A DNA stretch of 44,482 nt. Source: Burkholderiales bacterium (lineage in GTDB: Bacteria; Pseudomonadota; Gammaproteobacteria; Burkholderiales; Burkholderiaceae_C). The translations under genes and the position numbers were made by a program. Position 1 is the stretch's first letter. Every line of letters begins with the position of its first letter. The stretch is from contig JANYJJ010000044.1 in NCBI GenBank assembly GCA_025358485.1, positions 1 to 44,482 of the forward strand, given 5' to 3'. Of this stretch, positions 26,278-35,062 are shown piece by piece. The notes beneath the pieces were generated by a model. That model was given only the letters and a program-made list of their open reading frames with translations. It did not search any database and was not told the DNA's origin.

Positions 26278-27828
26278 TCAGGAGCCCATAAACCTTCGCG
26301 CTTGTTCGGCTTTCAAGGTCAGGGTCCATTCAGCGGTGGCCTCCACTCCGTTGCGGTAGCGTGGCATCGCGCCTTCGATCAACCCTTGCGCAAAGTTGCG
26401 GTCTTGCTGAGCGGCTTGGTTGCGCCAGGTCAACAGGCCTGCGTTCACGGCCGCTTTCAGCGCCGGTGTGGCAATTCCGACGGCCACTTTCAAACCCGGG
26501 AACCGGGCACCCACAATTTCTTTCAAGGTGTCAATTCCGCCGGTAAAGATCAAGGAAGCGTAGGCCGCATTGGCGTCGCGTCTCCCCGTGCGCGCCTGAG
26601 CCGCGGAACCCACCAAGCCCAGCCAGCCACCCATCACGCGGGCGCGGACATAGGTGGGCTGTTCGCCGGATCGGCTTTCGCGTTGCGCGAGGTGGTTTAA
26701 CGGGTCTTGTTTCAAGTCGTTACCGCGTTGCAGTTGGAGGGTGATCGCTCCGACATCTGCCGCGCCTTGGCCTGAGTCAAGCAGCGCTTGAACATAGGAC
26801 TTGAGTGCCGCTGGGCCGCCGGATCCGCCTTGAGTTGTGTTTTGCAGCAGCACGTTCTCGATCACCCCCGTGGTGTCGGTGCCAATCACGGTCGAGATGG
26901 CACCGCTGACCTCGCCGAGCGTCTTGGCCCCCGCGCGCTGCTCGTAAAGCGCGTCAATCGCCTTGCCCGATGCAGCGATGAAAGCGGCCTTTTCCCGAGC
27001 ATTGTTTGAGCGCGTCATCGTGGCGGCAAGCTTTTGAAACAGGCGAGTGTCGGGCGTCTCGGCACCCATGCTGGCAGCAAGACTGCCTTCGGCTGCCACA
27101 TCGCGGGTTGGGAGGCAAGCGCGCACGACAGCGTCCATGCCTTCGCGTCCGAGCGCAGCCACGCACGCTGAAATCAGCCTGGGGTCGGTCAAACTCGCAA
27201 TTACCAAGGCCGTTGCGCGACCCGCGGTGTTGGTCGATGCTTCTGTCGACCCAGCGACCGCTTTGCGCTTGAATTCAGTCACCCAGGCGAGTTTTTGTTG
27301 AGCGGTCCCTTTTGTGCCCACCGCCTGCGCAAACTGCATGCGGTTCTGCTCGCTGGTGGTGATGGACGGACTTTTTTGCTCACCGATGGACGCGAAGATC
27401 CGCACGAGGTTCTGCGCGTCTTGACCGACCACCAGCTGTTTCCACAACTGCGCACGCCCCGCGCTGTCCAAACCGTCGAAGGCACCTAAACCCCGCGCTG
27501 TTGCGCGCTCCAGCCAGCGGGTCAGCAGTGAGTTGTTTTGCGCGTCGGGCGCGCGCGAAAGCAAGTTAACCAGTGAGCGCCGCTCGGGGGAGCTGAGACG
27601 TTCGAAACTGGCTGAAATCGAAGTCAATTCGTCTTTCCAAACCATGCGCGGTTGAAAGAACGTCGAGCGGATTTTCGCGAATGCCGCATTGACTTTGGCC
27701 GGGTTGTAGTTCGGCACAGCTGCTGCGACTGGTGTGGCTCCAGAGATCAACAAATCCGGCGGCATGCGCGTCGAGCTGGTTGACGATGCTGCGGAATAAG
27801 GAACCGAGCTCATTGAATTCAAGGCCAT
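26278..27828 (-). CDS. Unidentified large soluble protein, partner of the modular repeat protein
   Basis: The 516-residue protein shows no family I recognise. I start at the ATG at 27828 (MALNSMSSVPYSAASS); no ribosome site is obvious there, and in-frame ATGs at 27861 and 27870 are alternatives. Residues 1-40 are Ser/Ala/Pro-rich and disordered-looking, as in many proteins exported without a signal peptide. Residues 60-290 are helical with recurring L-(S/T)-x2-(E/G)-x-x-x-L units, including GTKGTAQQKLAWVTEFKRKA. Residues 430-480 are more hydrophobic (IVGARFPGLKVAVGIATPALKAAVNAGLL), which might insert in a membrane. It lies 154 bp upstream of the modular repeat gene on the same strand, suggesting a functional pair. 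Confidence 0.72.
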   Translation of the reverse strand: MALNSMSSVPYSAASSTSSTRMPPDLLISGATPVAAAVPNYNPAKVNAAFAKIRSTFFQPRMVWKDELTSISASFERLSSPERRSLVNLLSRAPDAQNNSLLTRWLERATARGLGAFDGLDSAGRAQLWKQLVVGQDAQNLVRIFASIGEQKSPSITTSEQNRMQFAQAVGTKGTAQQKLAWVTEFKRKAVAGSTEASTNTAGRATALVIASLTDPRLISACVAALGREGMDAVVRACLPTRDVAAEGSLAASMGAETPDTRLFQKLAATMTRSNNAREKAAFIAASGKAIDALYEQRAGAKTLGEVSGAISTVIGTDTTGVIENVLLQNTTQGGSGGPAALKSYVQALLDSGQGAADVGAITLQLQRGNDLKQDPLNHLAQRESRSGEQPTYVRARVMGGWLGLVGSAAQARTGRRDANAAYASLIFTGGIDTLKEIVGARFPGLKVAVGIATPALKAAVNAGLLTWRNQAAQQDRNFAQGLIEGAMPRYRNGVEATAEWTLTLKAEQARRFMGS

Positions 27829-27989
27829 GGTGATTCGATTTGCGTGGTGATGCGTGACCATAGGCAGCACCCGTGAAGCTTGTGTGACGCATGGCGATGT
27901 CAGTGTGTTGACTTGAAACGCTCAACACTTCCAAACAGCATCAAACAGCCACGACAATTCGCGGCTCAACGACGAAGCAAAAACTGAAC

Positions 27990-28904
27990 ATGGCCATTCA
28001 ATGGTTCCCGGGTCACATGAACTCGACCCGACGCGCCATCTTGGACCGCGCCAAGGACATCGACGTGGTGATTGAGCTGTTGGACGCGCGCTTGCCGGGC
28101 TCCAGCCTCAACCCTTTGCTGGCCGAGCTGACGCGTGGCAAGCCGGCGCTGAAGGTGCTGAACAAACAAGACCTGGCCGACCCCGAGCGCACCGCCCTGT
28201 GGCTGTCGCACTACAACGCCTTGCCCGCCACGCAGGCCCTGGGTTTGGACGCCAGCATCACTGCGCCTTCCCAGCGTTTGATTGCGGCTTGCCGCGCTTT
28301 GGCTCCGCTGCGCGGCGGCATGACCAAGCCGCTGCGGGTGTTGATATGCGGCATTCCCAACGTGGGCAAATCCACTCTCATCAACACGCTGGTGGGCCGC
28401 AAGGCCACCAAAACGGGCGATGAGCCGGGCATCACGAAGTTGGAACAAAAAATCGTGCTGGCCAGCGACGTTTATTTGTTTGACACGCCCGGCATGCTGT
28501 GGCCGCGCATCACGGTGCCGCAAAGCGGCTACCACCTGGCGGCCAGCGGCGGCATAGGCCGCAATGCCTACAACGAGGAAGAAGTGGCGCTGGATCTGTT
28601 GAACTGCGTGAACCGCAACTACCCCGGCCGCATTGCCGAGCGCTTTAGGTTGCCAGACATGTCGGCATTGACCGACGAAGAACAGTTGACTGAGATTGCC
28701 AAAAAGCGCGGCGCGATTCAAAGCGGCGGGCGTGTCAATTTGCAAAAGGCGGCAGAAATTTTGATGGGTGAATTTCGAACCGGAGGTTTGGGCTTGGTGA
28801 CACTGGAGGTGCCGGCTGAGATGGCGCAGTGGCAGGCCGAGGCCGAGGTGGCGGAGGCGGCGCGGCGCGAAAAAAAGAAAAAAAAGGTGGGCGCATCGGA
28901 GTGA
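27990..28904 (+). CDS. ylqF: Ribosome biogenesis GTPase YlqF/RbgA family
   Basis: The 304-residue circularly permuted GTPase has its G4 motif first (N58-K-Q-D61), then G1 GIPNVGKST (121-129) and G3 D165-T-P-G168. This order defines the YlqF/YawG group. In Bacillus, RbgA acts in late assembly of the 50S subunit. The N-terminus MAIQWFPGHMNSTRRAI is the classic family start and confirms the ATG at 27990. The C-terminal tail (EAARREKKKKKVG) is very basic and could contact rRNA. The gene appears monocistronic. Confidence 0.94.
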   Translation: MAIQWFPGHMNSTRRAILDRAKDIDVVIELLDARLPGSSLNPLLAELTRGKPALKVLNKQDLADPERTALWLSHYNALPATQALGLDASITAPSQRLIAACRALAPLRGGMTKPLRVLICGIPNVGKSTLINTLVGRKATKTGDEPGITKLEQKIVLASDVYLFDTPGMLWPRITVPQSGYHLAASGGIGRNAYNEEEVALDLLNCVNRNYPGRIAERFRLPDMSALTDEEQLTEIAKKRGAIQSGGRVNLQKAAEILMGEFRTGGLGLVTLEVPAEMAQWQAEAEVAEAARREKKKKKVGASE

Positions 28905-28920
28905 TGGCTTTCGTTTGCGC

Positions 28921-28987
28921 AGGCCCTTCTTTCGACAGGCTCAGGACAGTCGGAAAGGCACCTCAAGGCGAACGGGCTTTTTTGTTT
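28921..28987 (+). terminator. REP-like stem followed by a T-run after ylqF
   Basis: GCCCTTC near 28921 can pair with GAACGGGC near 28969-28976, and CTTTTTTG follows directly. The intervening bases include TTTCGACAGGCTCAGGAC, a member of the same palindromic family as the units at 20033-20113 and 44453-44478. A Rho-independent terminator built from a REP-like unit is the likely reading. Confidence 0.5.
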
Positions 28988-29000
28988 ATTCAGGTCACGC

Positions 29001-29063
29001 TAAGCGGTTGAGCGGCCTTGCGGCTTAGCGGCTTTGCGGTGTATCGCCTTAGCGGCTTAGCGC
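29001..29063. repeat. Degenerate 8-bp tandem repeat, consensus TTAGCGGC
   Basis: Seven or so imperfect copies run through the spacer between the convergent ylqF and ydcF-like genes: TAAGCGGT, TGAGCGGC, TTGCGGC, TTAGCGGC, TTTGCGGT, TTAGCGGC and TTAGCGCG. The copies differ by one or two bases. No gene or hairpin with a clear role is seen. Confidence 0.5.
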
Positions 29064-29074
29064 GCGAGTCAGCC

Positions 29075-29881
29075 TCAAGCCCCCGCCAAGCTGCCCAGCC
29101 ATTCATGGATGATTTGCCGGTTGCGTCGGAAGCCGTGGGTTGAGGGCATCCAGTCAAGCGGGCCGACTTCGTCGATGCGGGCCAAACCCATGGGTGCGGC
29201 CTCGAAAGTCATGGTCGCTCCCGCATTTTTTTTGAACGACGCCATGGCGCGCGGCATGTGCCAACCGTGCGTCACCAACAGCACGTGCGTGACCGATGCG
29301 CCTTGCATCACAGGCACCGTCATGGCGGCGTTTTCTGCAGTGTCGCGTGACTTGTTTTCTATCCACTTCAAGGGCTGCTTGAAGTCTTCCGCCGCAATGC
29401 GACCCGCCGTTTCGGCTTCGGACGGCCCTTCCACCGCGGCCCAGCCCGAGCCGCCGGTGAACGCCACCGGAATGCCAGTTTGGCGGCTCAGCCACAAGCC
29501 GTAGCGCAGTCGTTCCAGCGAAGGGCCGGTCAAATTTCCGTCTGAATACTCGGGTGCAAACTTTTCAGCGCCACTGCCCAAAATCACGATGGCCATGCGT
29601 GTTTTTTGCGCCTGCGCCTTCAGATCGGAGATGCGGTCGCGCATGAGCACCGGTGATTTGGTCAGCAGCAGCGGCTGGGCAAGTCGCGCCACACCTTCTG
29701 TGGCGGTGAGCCACAGTCCGCCCACGCTCAGCAGGATCACAAACCAACCCAAAACGCGCCGTGTGCGCAGCCAACGCGCGCCCAACAACATGGTCAACAA
29801 GAAGGGAAACGGCGGCAACACCAACGCGGTGAGCAGCGGTTTCCAAGCGGTCAAGCCCAGCGTGGCAAACAGATTGTTCAA
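29075..29881 (-). CDS. YdcF-family (DUF218) membrane protein
   Basis: The 268-residue protein has two or three N-terminal hydrophobic segments and a DUF218 domain from about residue 90. The domain blocks are AIVILGSGAE, LTGPSLERLRYGLWLSRQTGIPVAFTGGSG, SRDTAENA and LLVTHGWHMPRAMASFKK. The family includes E. coli SanA, ElyC and YdcF, linked to envelope and peptidoglycan functions. I prefer the TTG at 29881 because AAGGAAG lies about 7 nt upstream; a start at ATG 29953 would add 24 residues. It is divergent from the DUF748 gene, with about 110 bp between them. Confidence 0.85.
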   Translation of the reverse strand: MNNLFATLGLTAWKPLLTALVLPPFPFLLTMLLGARWLRTRRVLGWFVILLSVGGLWLTATEGVARLAQPLLLTKSPVLMRDRISDLKAQAQKTRMAIVILGSGAEKFAPEYSDGNLTGPSLERLRYGLWLSRQTGIPVAFTGGSGWAAVEGPSEAETAGRIAAEDFKQPLKWIENKSRDTAENAAMTVPVMQGASVTHVLLVTHGWHMPRAMASFKKNAGATMTFEAAPMGLARIDEVGPLDWMPSTHGFRRNRQIIHEWLGSLAGA

Positions 29882-29992
29882 AATCGCGCTTCCTTTTTTT
29901 GTTTCAAAGACGGCGATGATGACGCAAGGCAGATGCTGCGCTGAAGGCATCATGGGTCAGCCAGATGACGGTGAAATGCGAGGGGTTGCTGA

Positions 29993-32900
29993 ATGAAATG
30001 GTTGCGCAGGTTGGCTTGGCCGGTGGTTGAGGCGCTGGTTGCAGTTCTGGTGCTGCTGGGCGCGGCTTGGTTGGTGCTGCCCGGTGTGCTCAAGTCGCAG
30101 GGTGAACAGCGCCTGAGCGCCTTGCTCGGCCGCGCGGTGAGCATCGGGCAAGTCGAATTCAAGCCTTGGTCATTGGAGCTGACCGTGCGCCAGTTCCAGA
30201 TTGCGGGCTTGGAAAAAGCAGCCTCGCCGCTGTTGCGCGCAGAGCGGCTTTACGTCAACGCCGACGCACGCTCGCTGTTTCGCATGGCTCCTGTAATTGA
30301 AGCGCTGGAAGTCGACGCGCCGCAGCTTCATGTGACCCGACTTGCCGCAGGCCGCTACGACATCGACGACGTGCTCGCGCGCTTGCAACCGCAAAGCCAA
30401 CAGACCCCGCCGTCTGAGCCGCTGAAGTTTGCGCTGTACAACATGCAGCTGAAAGACGGCGTGATCACGGTCGATGACCGTGCGCTGGCAGGCCGCATTC
30501 ACGAACTGAAGGGCTTGCAAATCAGCCTGCCATTTTTGAGTAATTTGCCGTCTGAAGTTGAAGTGAAAGTGACGCCGCGCTTGGCCTTCAAGCTGAATGA
30601 CGCGGCCTTCGACAGCGGTGCACAGGCCACACCGTTTGCGCAAAACCGGGCGGCCGACTTGAAGCTGGCGTTCACCGATGTTGACCTGGCGCCTTACTTT
30701 GGCTACGTGCCGAGCAGCGCGCCGGTGCGTTTGAAACGCGGCAGCGTGTCGGCCGACTTGGCGGTGGCGTTTGAGATGCCTGCTGGTTCGCAGCCCAGCG
30801 TCTCGGTGCGCGGCAGCGTGGGCGCCAAGGGCATCGAGGTGCATGACCCCAGCGACGCGCCGCTGCTGGGTTGGAGCAGCTTCAAGTTGGCGCTGAAAGA
30901 TGTGCAACCTTTGAAGCAAAGCTTGAAGTTCGGTGAAGTCGTTTTTGATGGCTTGCAGTTGCACGCCACGCGCGATGCGAAAGGACGCGTCAACTTGCAG
31001 CAATGGACTGAAAAAAAAGCGCCGGTTGATCCCAAACCCAGCGCTGCGGCACCACCCTGGGCCGTGCAGCTTGACAGCTTTAAGCTGAACGATGCGCAGG
31101 TGCATTGGGACGACGCGCAAACGCGCCCGGCTGCGGCGTATGTGTTGAATGCGTCGAGCGTCAAAACCGGCCCGTTGGCGTGGCCGGTGCAAGCAGATGC
31201 TGAAGTGCAAATCAACGCCGCCCTCACGTCAGCCGCTACTGAGGTCGGTCGGGTTGCGATCACCGCTCAAGGGAGTGACCAAAAGGCGCAAATCAAGCTG
31301 CAACTCGACGCACTGACATTGCAAGCTCTGCGCCCTTATGTGGCGGCGTATTTGGTGCCTCAACTCGGCGGCACGCTGGCCGCACAGGCTCAGTTTGATT
31401 GGGCCGCAGGGCAGGGCGGGCAAGCGGGTGAGCTGAAGTTGGCACTTCAACAAGCCACCGTGGACGGGCTGCGTTTGGGTGAGTTGGGCGGTGCAAAAAC
31501 GACGGCCAGCAAGAAAGGCCCTGCTTCACTTGCTACACCACTTGCTGCACCTCTTGCTAGACCACTCGCTGCATCAAACACCAACTTGGCCAGCTTCGCC
31601 AAATTGGAAGTCGCCGATGCGCAGCTTGACCTGAACGCGCAAACGGCCACCGTCGGCAGCGTGAAATTGACGCAGCCACAAATCAGTGTGGCGCGCGATG
31701 CGCAGGGTGCGTGGAATGTGCAGAAGTGGGCCGTGGCGCCACCTGAGAAATCTATTGCGCAACATGGCATGAAATCTGGGATCAAAGCCGCGCCCGGATT
31801 GCCACAAGCTTGGCGAATTCAACTGCGCGACTTTGCGCTCACCGGTGGCCGCGTGCGGTTTTCTGATGCGCAGGCTGGCGTGCGGATTGCGCCAGAAACT
31901 GCAAGTGCGGGAGTTTCTGCTGCTCGCGAAGTTGTTCCCGCGATTCCCGTGGAAGTTGAACTCAGTGCCATCAAGCTGGCGCTGCAAAACCTGAGCCTTC
32001 AAGAGGGCAAAACCAGCTCGGCGGCCAAGCTTCAAGTCAGCGCCAACGTCACGCCGATGGGTGGCGCGCAGTCCTCTAGCAACTCCAGCGATGCACGCCG
32101 CGCAGGCAGCGTGGAATGGCGCGGCCAGTTGGGTTTGCAGCCCTTGGTGGCCAGCGGCAACTTGCGGATGAGCCGTTTTCCAGTGCAAGCTTTTGAGCCT
32201 TACTTTGGTGACGCATTGAACGTCAGTTTGCTGCGAGCAGAAGCAGGCTATCAAGGCGAGGTGTCTGTCCGCGCCGAACCGAAAGGCATGCGTATTGCGC
32301 TGGGCGGCGATGTGTTGCTGGCCGATTTGTTGGTGCACACCAAGCCCACGGCCGAGACGCGAGCGGGTCGCACTTCGACTGACGAATTGCTGAGCTGGCA
32401 GTCGCTCACTTTGAAAGGTTTGAAGCTGGCCACCGCACCCGGTGCACCGCCGAACATCGAGATTCAAGAGGCTGCGCTGAGTGACTTCTATTCGCGCTTG
32501 GTCATTACCGAAGAAGGGCGTTTCAACCTGCAAGACGCAGCTGCGCCAGCGGCAAAAGAATCGGCTGACTACGAGCTGCCGTTGACAGCCGAAACCAAGC
32601 TCGAAACCAAACCTGCCGCCGTGCCTGCATCAGTGTCAGCGTCAGCAAGTGCACCGAAAATCACCTCCAAAATCACACCCGCAGGCGCCGCGTCTTCGGC
32701 CGCCAGCACCGAAGCGCCCGCTTTCAATTTGGTCATCCGTTCAACACGCCTGAACAACGGCCGCGTTGATTTCACCGACCGCTTCATCCGCCCGAATTAC
32801 AGCGCCAACCTGACCGAATTGAACGGCGGCTTGGGTGAGTTCAAAAGCGGCACGCGCGACATGGCCACCATCGAATTGCGCGGCAAAGCTGCTGGCACAG

Positions 32901-33916
32901 CGCTGCTGGACATCAAAGGCCAAATCAACCCCACCGCCAAGCCGCTGGCGCTGGACTTGCGCGCCCGCGCCACCGATTTGGAGTTGGCACCGTTCTCTCC
33001 CTACGCCGGCAAATACGCGGGCTACGCCATTGAACGTGGCAAGCTCAGTGTCGATGTGTCTTACAAAATCGACGCGGTGGGCAACCTTGATGCAAAGAAC
33101 CAAGTCACGCTGAACCAATTGACCTTCGGCGAAAAGATAGAGAGCGCCAGCGCCACCAAGCTGCCGGTGCTGTTGGCGGTGGCGTTGCTGAAAGACCGCA
33201 ACGGGGTGATCGACATCAACCTGCCCGTCAGCGGCTCGATCAACAACCCGCAGTTCAGTGTGTTTGGCATCGTGCTCAAGGTCATAGGCAACTTGTTGGT
33301 GAAGGCTTTCACGTCGCCGTTTGCGCTGCTCGGGGGCGATGGCGGCGGTGATGATTTGAGCCTGGTGGGCTTCACCGCCGGCACCGCTGTTGTCACCGAA
33401 GAAGGTCGCGGCACGCTGACCAAAGTGGCCAAGGCGCTCAGCGAGAAGCCGAGCTTGAAAATGACAGTCACCGGCGCGGCCGATCCGGCCTCCGAGCGCG
33501 ACGCTTACATCCAAACCTTGCTGGAGCAGCGCCTGCTGGCCGAGCGCAAACGTGAGTTGGTTCGTGCGGGCGCTGCACCCGAAGCACCGGTGGTGATGGC
33601 GGCCGAAGACCGCGTCCGCGCGCTGAAAGAAATCTACAAACAAACCGACATCCCCAACAAGCCGCGCAATGCCATTGGCATCGCGCGCGACATTGCCGGG
33701 CCAGAAATGGAAGCCTTGCTGAAGTCGCGCATCGTGGTCAGCGCAGAGGCCATGCGCGAGCTGGCTTTACAGCGCGGTTTGGCGGTGCGCGATGCTTTGA
33801 TTGCGCAAGGCTTGCCGAGTGAGCGCTTGTTTTTGGCGGCACCCAAGCTGCGTGCGTCGGGTGAAGACGATGCAAGCTGGTCGCCCCGCGTGCAGCTGGC
33901 CCTGAGCACCAATTGA
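29993..33916 (+). CDS. DUF748/AsmA-like large envelope protein
   Basis: The 1307-residue protein has one N-terminal membrane helix (about residues 11-33) and a very long periplasmic part. The start shows the AsmA-type pattern, with VSIGQVEFKPWSLELTVRQFQIAG after the helix. DUF748 repeats end in FSPYAGKYAGYAIERGKLSVDVSYKI and LDAKNQVTLNQLTFGEKIES at about 1000-1060. A C-terminal OmpA-like segment follows (VVTEEGRGTLTKVAKALSEKP). Members of the AsmA superfamily bridge the periplasm and are implicated in phospholipid transport to the outer membrane; that role here is inferred. Two Pro/Ala-rich linkers are present (about 505-525 and 875-905). The ATG at 29993 has GAGGGG about 8 nt upstream. Confidence 0.9.
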   Translation: MKWLRRLAWPVVEALVAVLVLLGAAWLVLPGVLKSQGEQRLSALLGRAVSIGQVEFKPWSLELTVRQFQIAGLEKAASPLLRAERLYVNADARSLFRMAPVIEALEVDAPQLHVTRLAAGRYDIDDVLARLQPQSQQTPPSEPLKFALYNMQLKDGVITVDDRALAGRIHELKGLQISLPFLSNLPSEVEVKVTPRLAFKLNDAAFDSGAQATPFAQNRAADLKLAFTDVDLAPYFGYVPSSAPVRLKRGSVSADLAVAFEMPAGSQPSVSVRGSVGAKGIEVHDPSDAPLLGWSSFKLALKDVQPLKQSLKFGEVVFDGLQLHATRDAKGRVNLQQWTEKKAPVDPKPSAAAPPWAVQLDSFKLNDAQVHWDDAQTRPAAAYVLNASSVKTGPLAWPVQADAEVQINAALTSAATEVGRVAITAQGSDQKAQIKLQLDALTLQALRPYVAAYLVPQLGGTLAAQAQFDWAAGQGGQAGELKLALQQATVDGLRLGELGGAKTTASKKGPASLATPLAAPLARPLAASNTNLASFAKLEVADAQLDLNAQTATVGSVKLTQPQISVARDAQGAWNVQKWAVAPPEKSIAQHGMKSGIKAAPGLPQAWRIQLRDFALTGGRVRFSDAQAGVRIAPETASAGVSAAREVVPAIPVEVELSAIKLALQNLSLQEGKTSSAAKLQVSANVTPMGGAQSSSNSSDARRAGSVEWRGQLGLQPLVASGNLRMSRFPVQAFEPYFGDALNVSLLRAEAGYQGEVSVRAEPKGMRIALGGDVLLADLLVHTKPTAETRAGRTSTDELLSWQSLTLKGLKLATAPGAPPNIEIQEAALSDFYSRLVITEEGRFNLQDAAAPAAKESADYELPLTAETKLETKPAAVPASVSASASAPKITSKITPAGAASSAASTEAPAFNLVIRSTRLNNGRVDFTDRFIRPNYSANLTELNGGLGEFKSGTRDMATIELRGKAAGTALLDIKGQINPTAKPLALDLRARATDLELAPFSPYAGKYAGYAIERGKLSVDVSYKIDAVGNLDAKNQVTLNQLTFGEKIESASATKLPVLLAVALLKDRNGVIDINLPVSGSINNPQFSVFGIVLKVIGNLLVKAFTSPFALLGGDGGGDDLSLVGFTAGTAVVTEEGRGTLTKVAKALSEKPSLKMTVTGAADPASERDAYIQTLLEQRLLAERKRELVRAGAAPEAPVVMAAEDRVRALKEIYKQTDIPNKPRNAIGIARDIAGPEMEALLKSRIVVSAEAMRELALQRGLAVRDALIAQGLPSERLFLAAPKLRASGEDDASWSPRVQLALSTN

Positions 33917-33954
33917 GGCGGATGCACCGTGCGCAGCAAGCCCGACGATGTTGT

Positions 33955-33983
33955 TTGACAATCCGCTACCAACGTTTTTTAAG
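33955..33983 (+). promoter_or_regulatory. Candidate sigma-70 promoter for msrA
   Basis: A perfect TTGACA (33955-33960) is followed after 17 bp by TTTAAG (33978-33983), which matches four of six bases of TATAAT. The msrA ATG begins only ten bases after the -10 box, so transcription from here would give an mRNA with almost no leader. Confidence 0.4.
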
Positions 33984-33992
33984 AACCCCAAC

Positions 33993-34532
33993 ATGACCAC
34001 ATCGACAGAGACCATCACCCTCGGCGGCGGCTGCTTTTGGTGCACCGAAGCCGTGTTTGAACGCGTGATCGGTGTGAGCGCGGTCGAATCGGGCTACTCC
34101 AACGGCCACGTCAAAAACCCCAGCTACGAGCAAGTCTGCGGCGGTGACACCGGCCACAACGAGGTCATCCGTGTGAGCTTTGACCCCAGCAACATCACGC
34201 TGCGCGAAGTGCTGGAAATCTTCTTCGTTATTCACGACCCGACCACGCTGAACCGCCAAGGCAATGACACCGGCACGCAGTACCGCTCGGGCATTTACTT
34301 TCGCAGCGCAGACCAAGAGGCGGTGGCGCGCGAGGTGGTGGCGCAGGTCAACGCTCACCACCATGGTCGCGTCGTGACCGAAGTGCTGGCTGAGGCGAAC
34401 TACTCGCGTGCCGAGGACTATCACCAGCACTATTTCGCGAACCATCCCAACCAAGGCTATTGCGCCATGGTGGCCGCGCCCAAGGTCGAGAAGTTCAAAA
34501 AGACCTTCGCCAGTCGGTACCGGGCGGGTTGA
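33993..34532 (+). CDS. msrA: Peptide-methionine (S)-S-oxide reductase MsrA
   Basis: The 179-residue enzyme reduces methionine-S-sulfoxide in proteins using a cysteine sulfenic acid cycle. The active-site motif GGGCFWC places the catalytic Cys at residue 14. Other family blocks are SGYSNGHVKNPSYEQVCGG, DTGTQYRSGIYF and AEDYHQHYFANHPNQGYC, whose last Cys is the probable recycling residue. I use the ATG at 33993 because the catalytic motif follows at the normal distance; the frame extends to an ATG at 33948, which adds 15 non-conserved residues. No ribosome site precedes 33993. Confidence 0.94.
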   Translation: MTTSTETITLGGGCFWCTEAVFERVIGVSAVESGYSNGHVKNPSYEQVCGGDTGHNEVIRVSFDPSNITLREVLEIFFVIHDPTTLNRQGNDTGTQYRSGIYFRSADQEAVAREVVAQVNAHHHGRVVTEVLAEANYSRAEDYHQHYFANHPNQGYCAMVAAPKVEKFKKTFASRYRAG

Positions 34533-34556
34533 GCTTCGAAGGCTGAGCGGCTGTTC

Positions 34557-34922
34557 ATGAAGATCTCTGGCATGGGACACCGACGCTGGCTTGTCGCCAT
34601 CTTCGCGGCGTGCCTGCTGATGGCGCAGGGGCTGTGGCTGCTGCACCGTGTCGCGCACGTCGGCATCGCAACACATTCCAGCCTCGCCGCTTCAGAACTC
34701 AACTCAGGACAGTGGGCTAAAGCCCTGTTGCCCGACCACCGAGACGAGCGCAGTTGCGCTCAATACGATCACCTCTGCCATGCCGACATGGCACCCGGTT
34801 GTGATTTGGTGAACGCAACGCAACAGCATGTGTTGCTTGCGCCGGCCACCCACGTGGCTTCTCAAATGGCGGCGCAAGCCGCCGGATTCCTGGCCCGCGG
34901 GCCGCCACCTGCCATCGCCTGA
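34557..34922 (+). CDS. Small DUF2946-like protein
   Basis: The 121-residue protein has one hydrophobic N-terminal segment (about residues 10-28), then a His/Cys-containing region (HRVAHVGIATH, DHRDERSCAQYDHLCHADMAPGCDL) and a C-terminal ARGPPPA. The layout of a single helix, scattered His/Cys and a terminal R-G-P-P is seen in DUF2946-like proteins, which often sit beside metal-linked TonB receptors. This is a pattern-level assignment. The receptor gene follows 140 bp downstream. An internal ATG at 34572 is an alternative start. Confidence 0.65.
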   Translation: MKISGMGHRRWLVAIFAACLLMAQGLWLLHRVAHVGIATHSSLAASELNSGQWAKALLPDHRDERSCAQYDHLCHADMAPGCDLVNATQQHVLLAPATHVASQMAAQAAGFLARGPPPAIA

Positions 34923-34982
34923 CGACAGCCTCCGCCGGAGTTCCTTTTTGCGAGCCCCCGAGCGGACGAATCACATGCCCCG

Positions 34983-34997
34983 CCTCAGCGGCTGAGG
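34983..34997. promoter_or_regulatory. Perfect short palindrome upstream of the TonB receptor gene
   Basis: CCTCAGC-G-GCTGAGG is a perfect 7-bp inverted repeat, 66-80 bases upstream of the receptor start. It could be an operator or a leader hairpin. No AT-rich Zur- or Fur-type box was seen in the 140-bp spacer. Confidence 0.3.
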
Positions 34998-35062
34998 GCT
35001 GACCACGTCATTCGAAGCCTGTGCTGCGCTCTGCGCCAGCCTTGCTTTACGCAGGAAATTTC

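Noticed and set aside
29993-31210. Minus-strand frames within the DUF748 gene
   Set aside because: They are antisense to a conserved long protein and have the His/Gln/Arg-rich composition of shadow frames.
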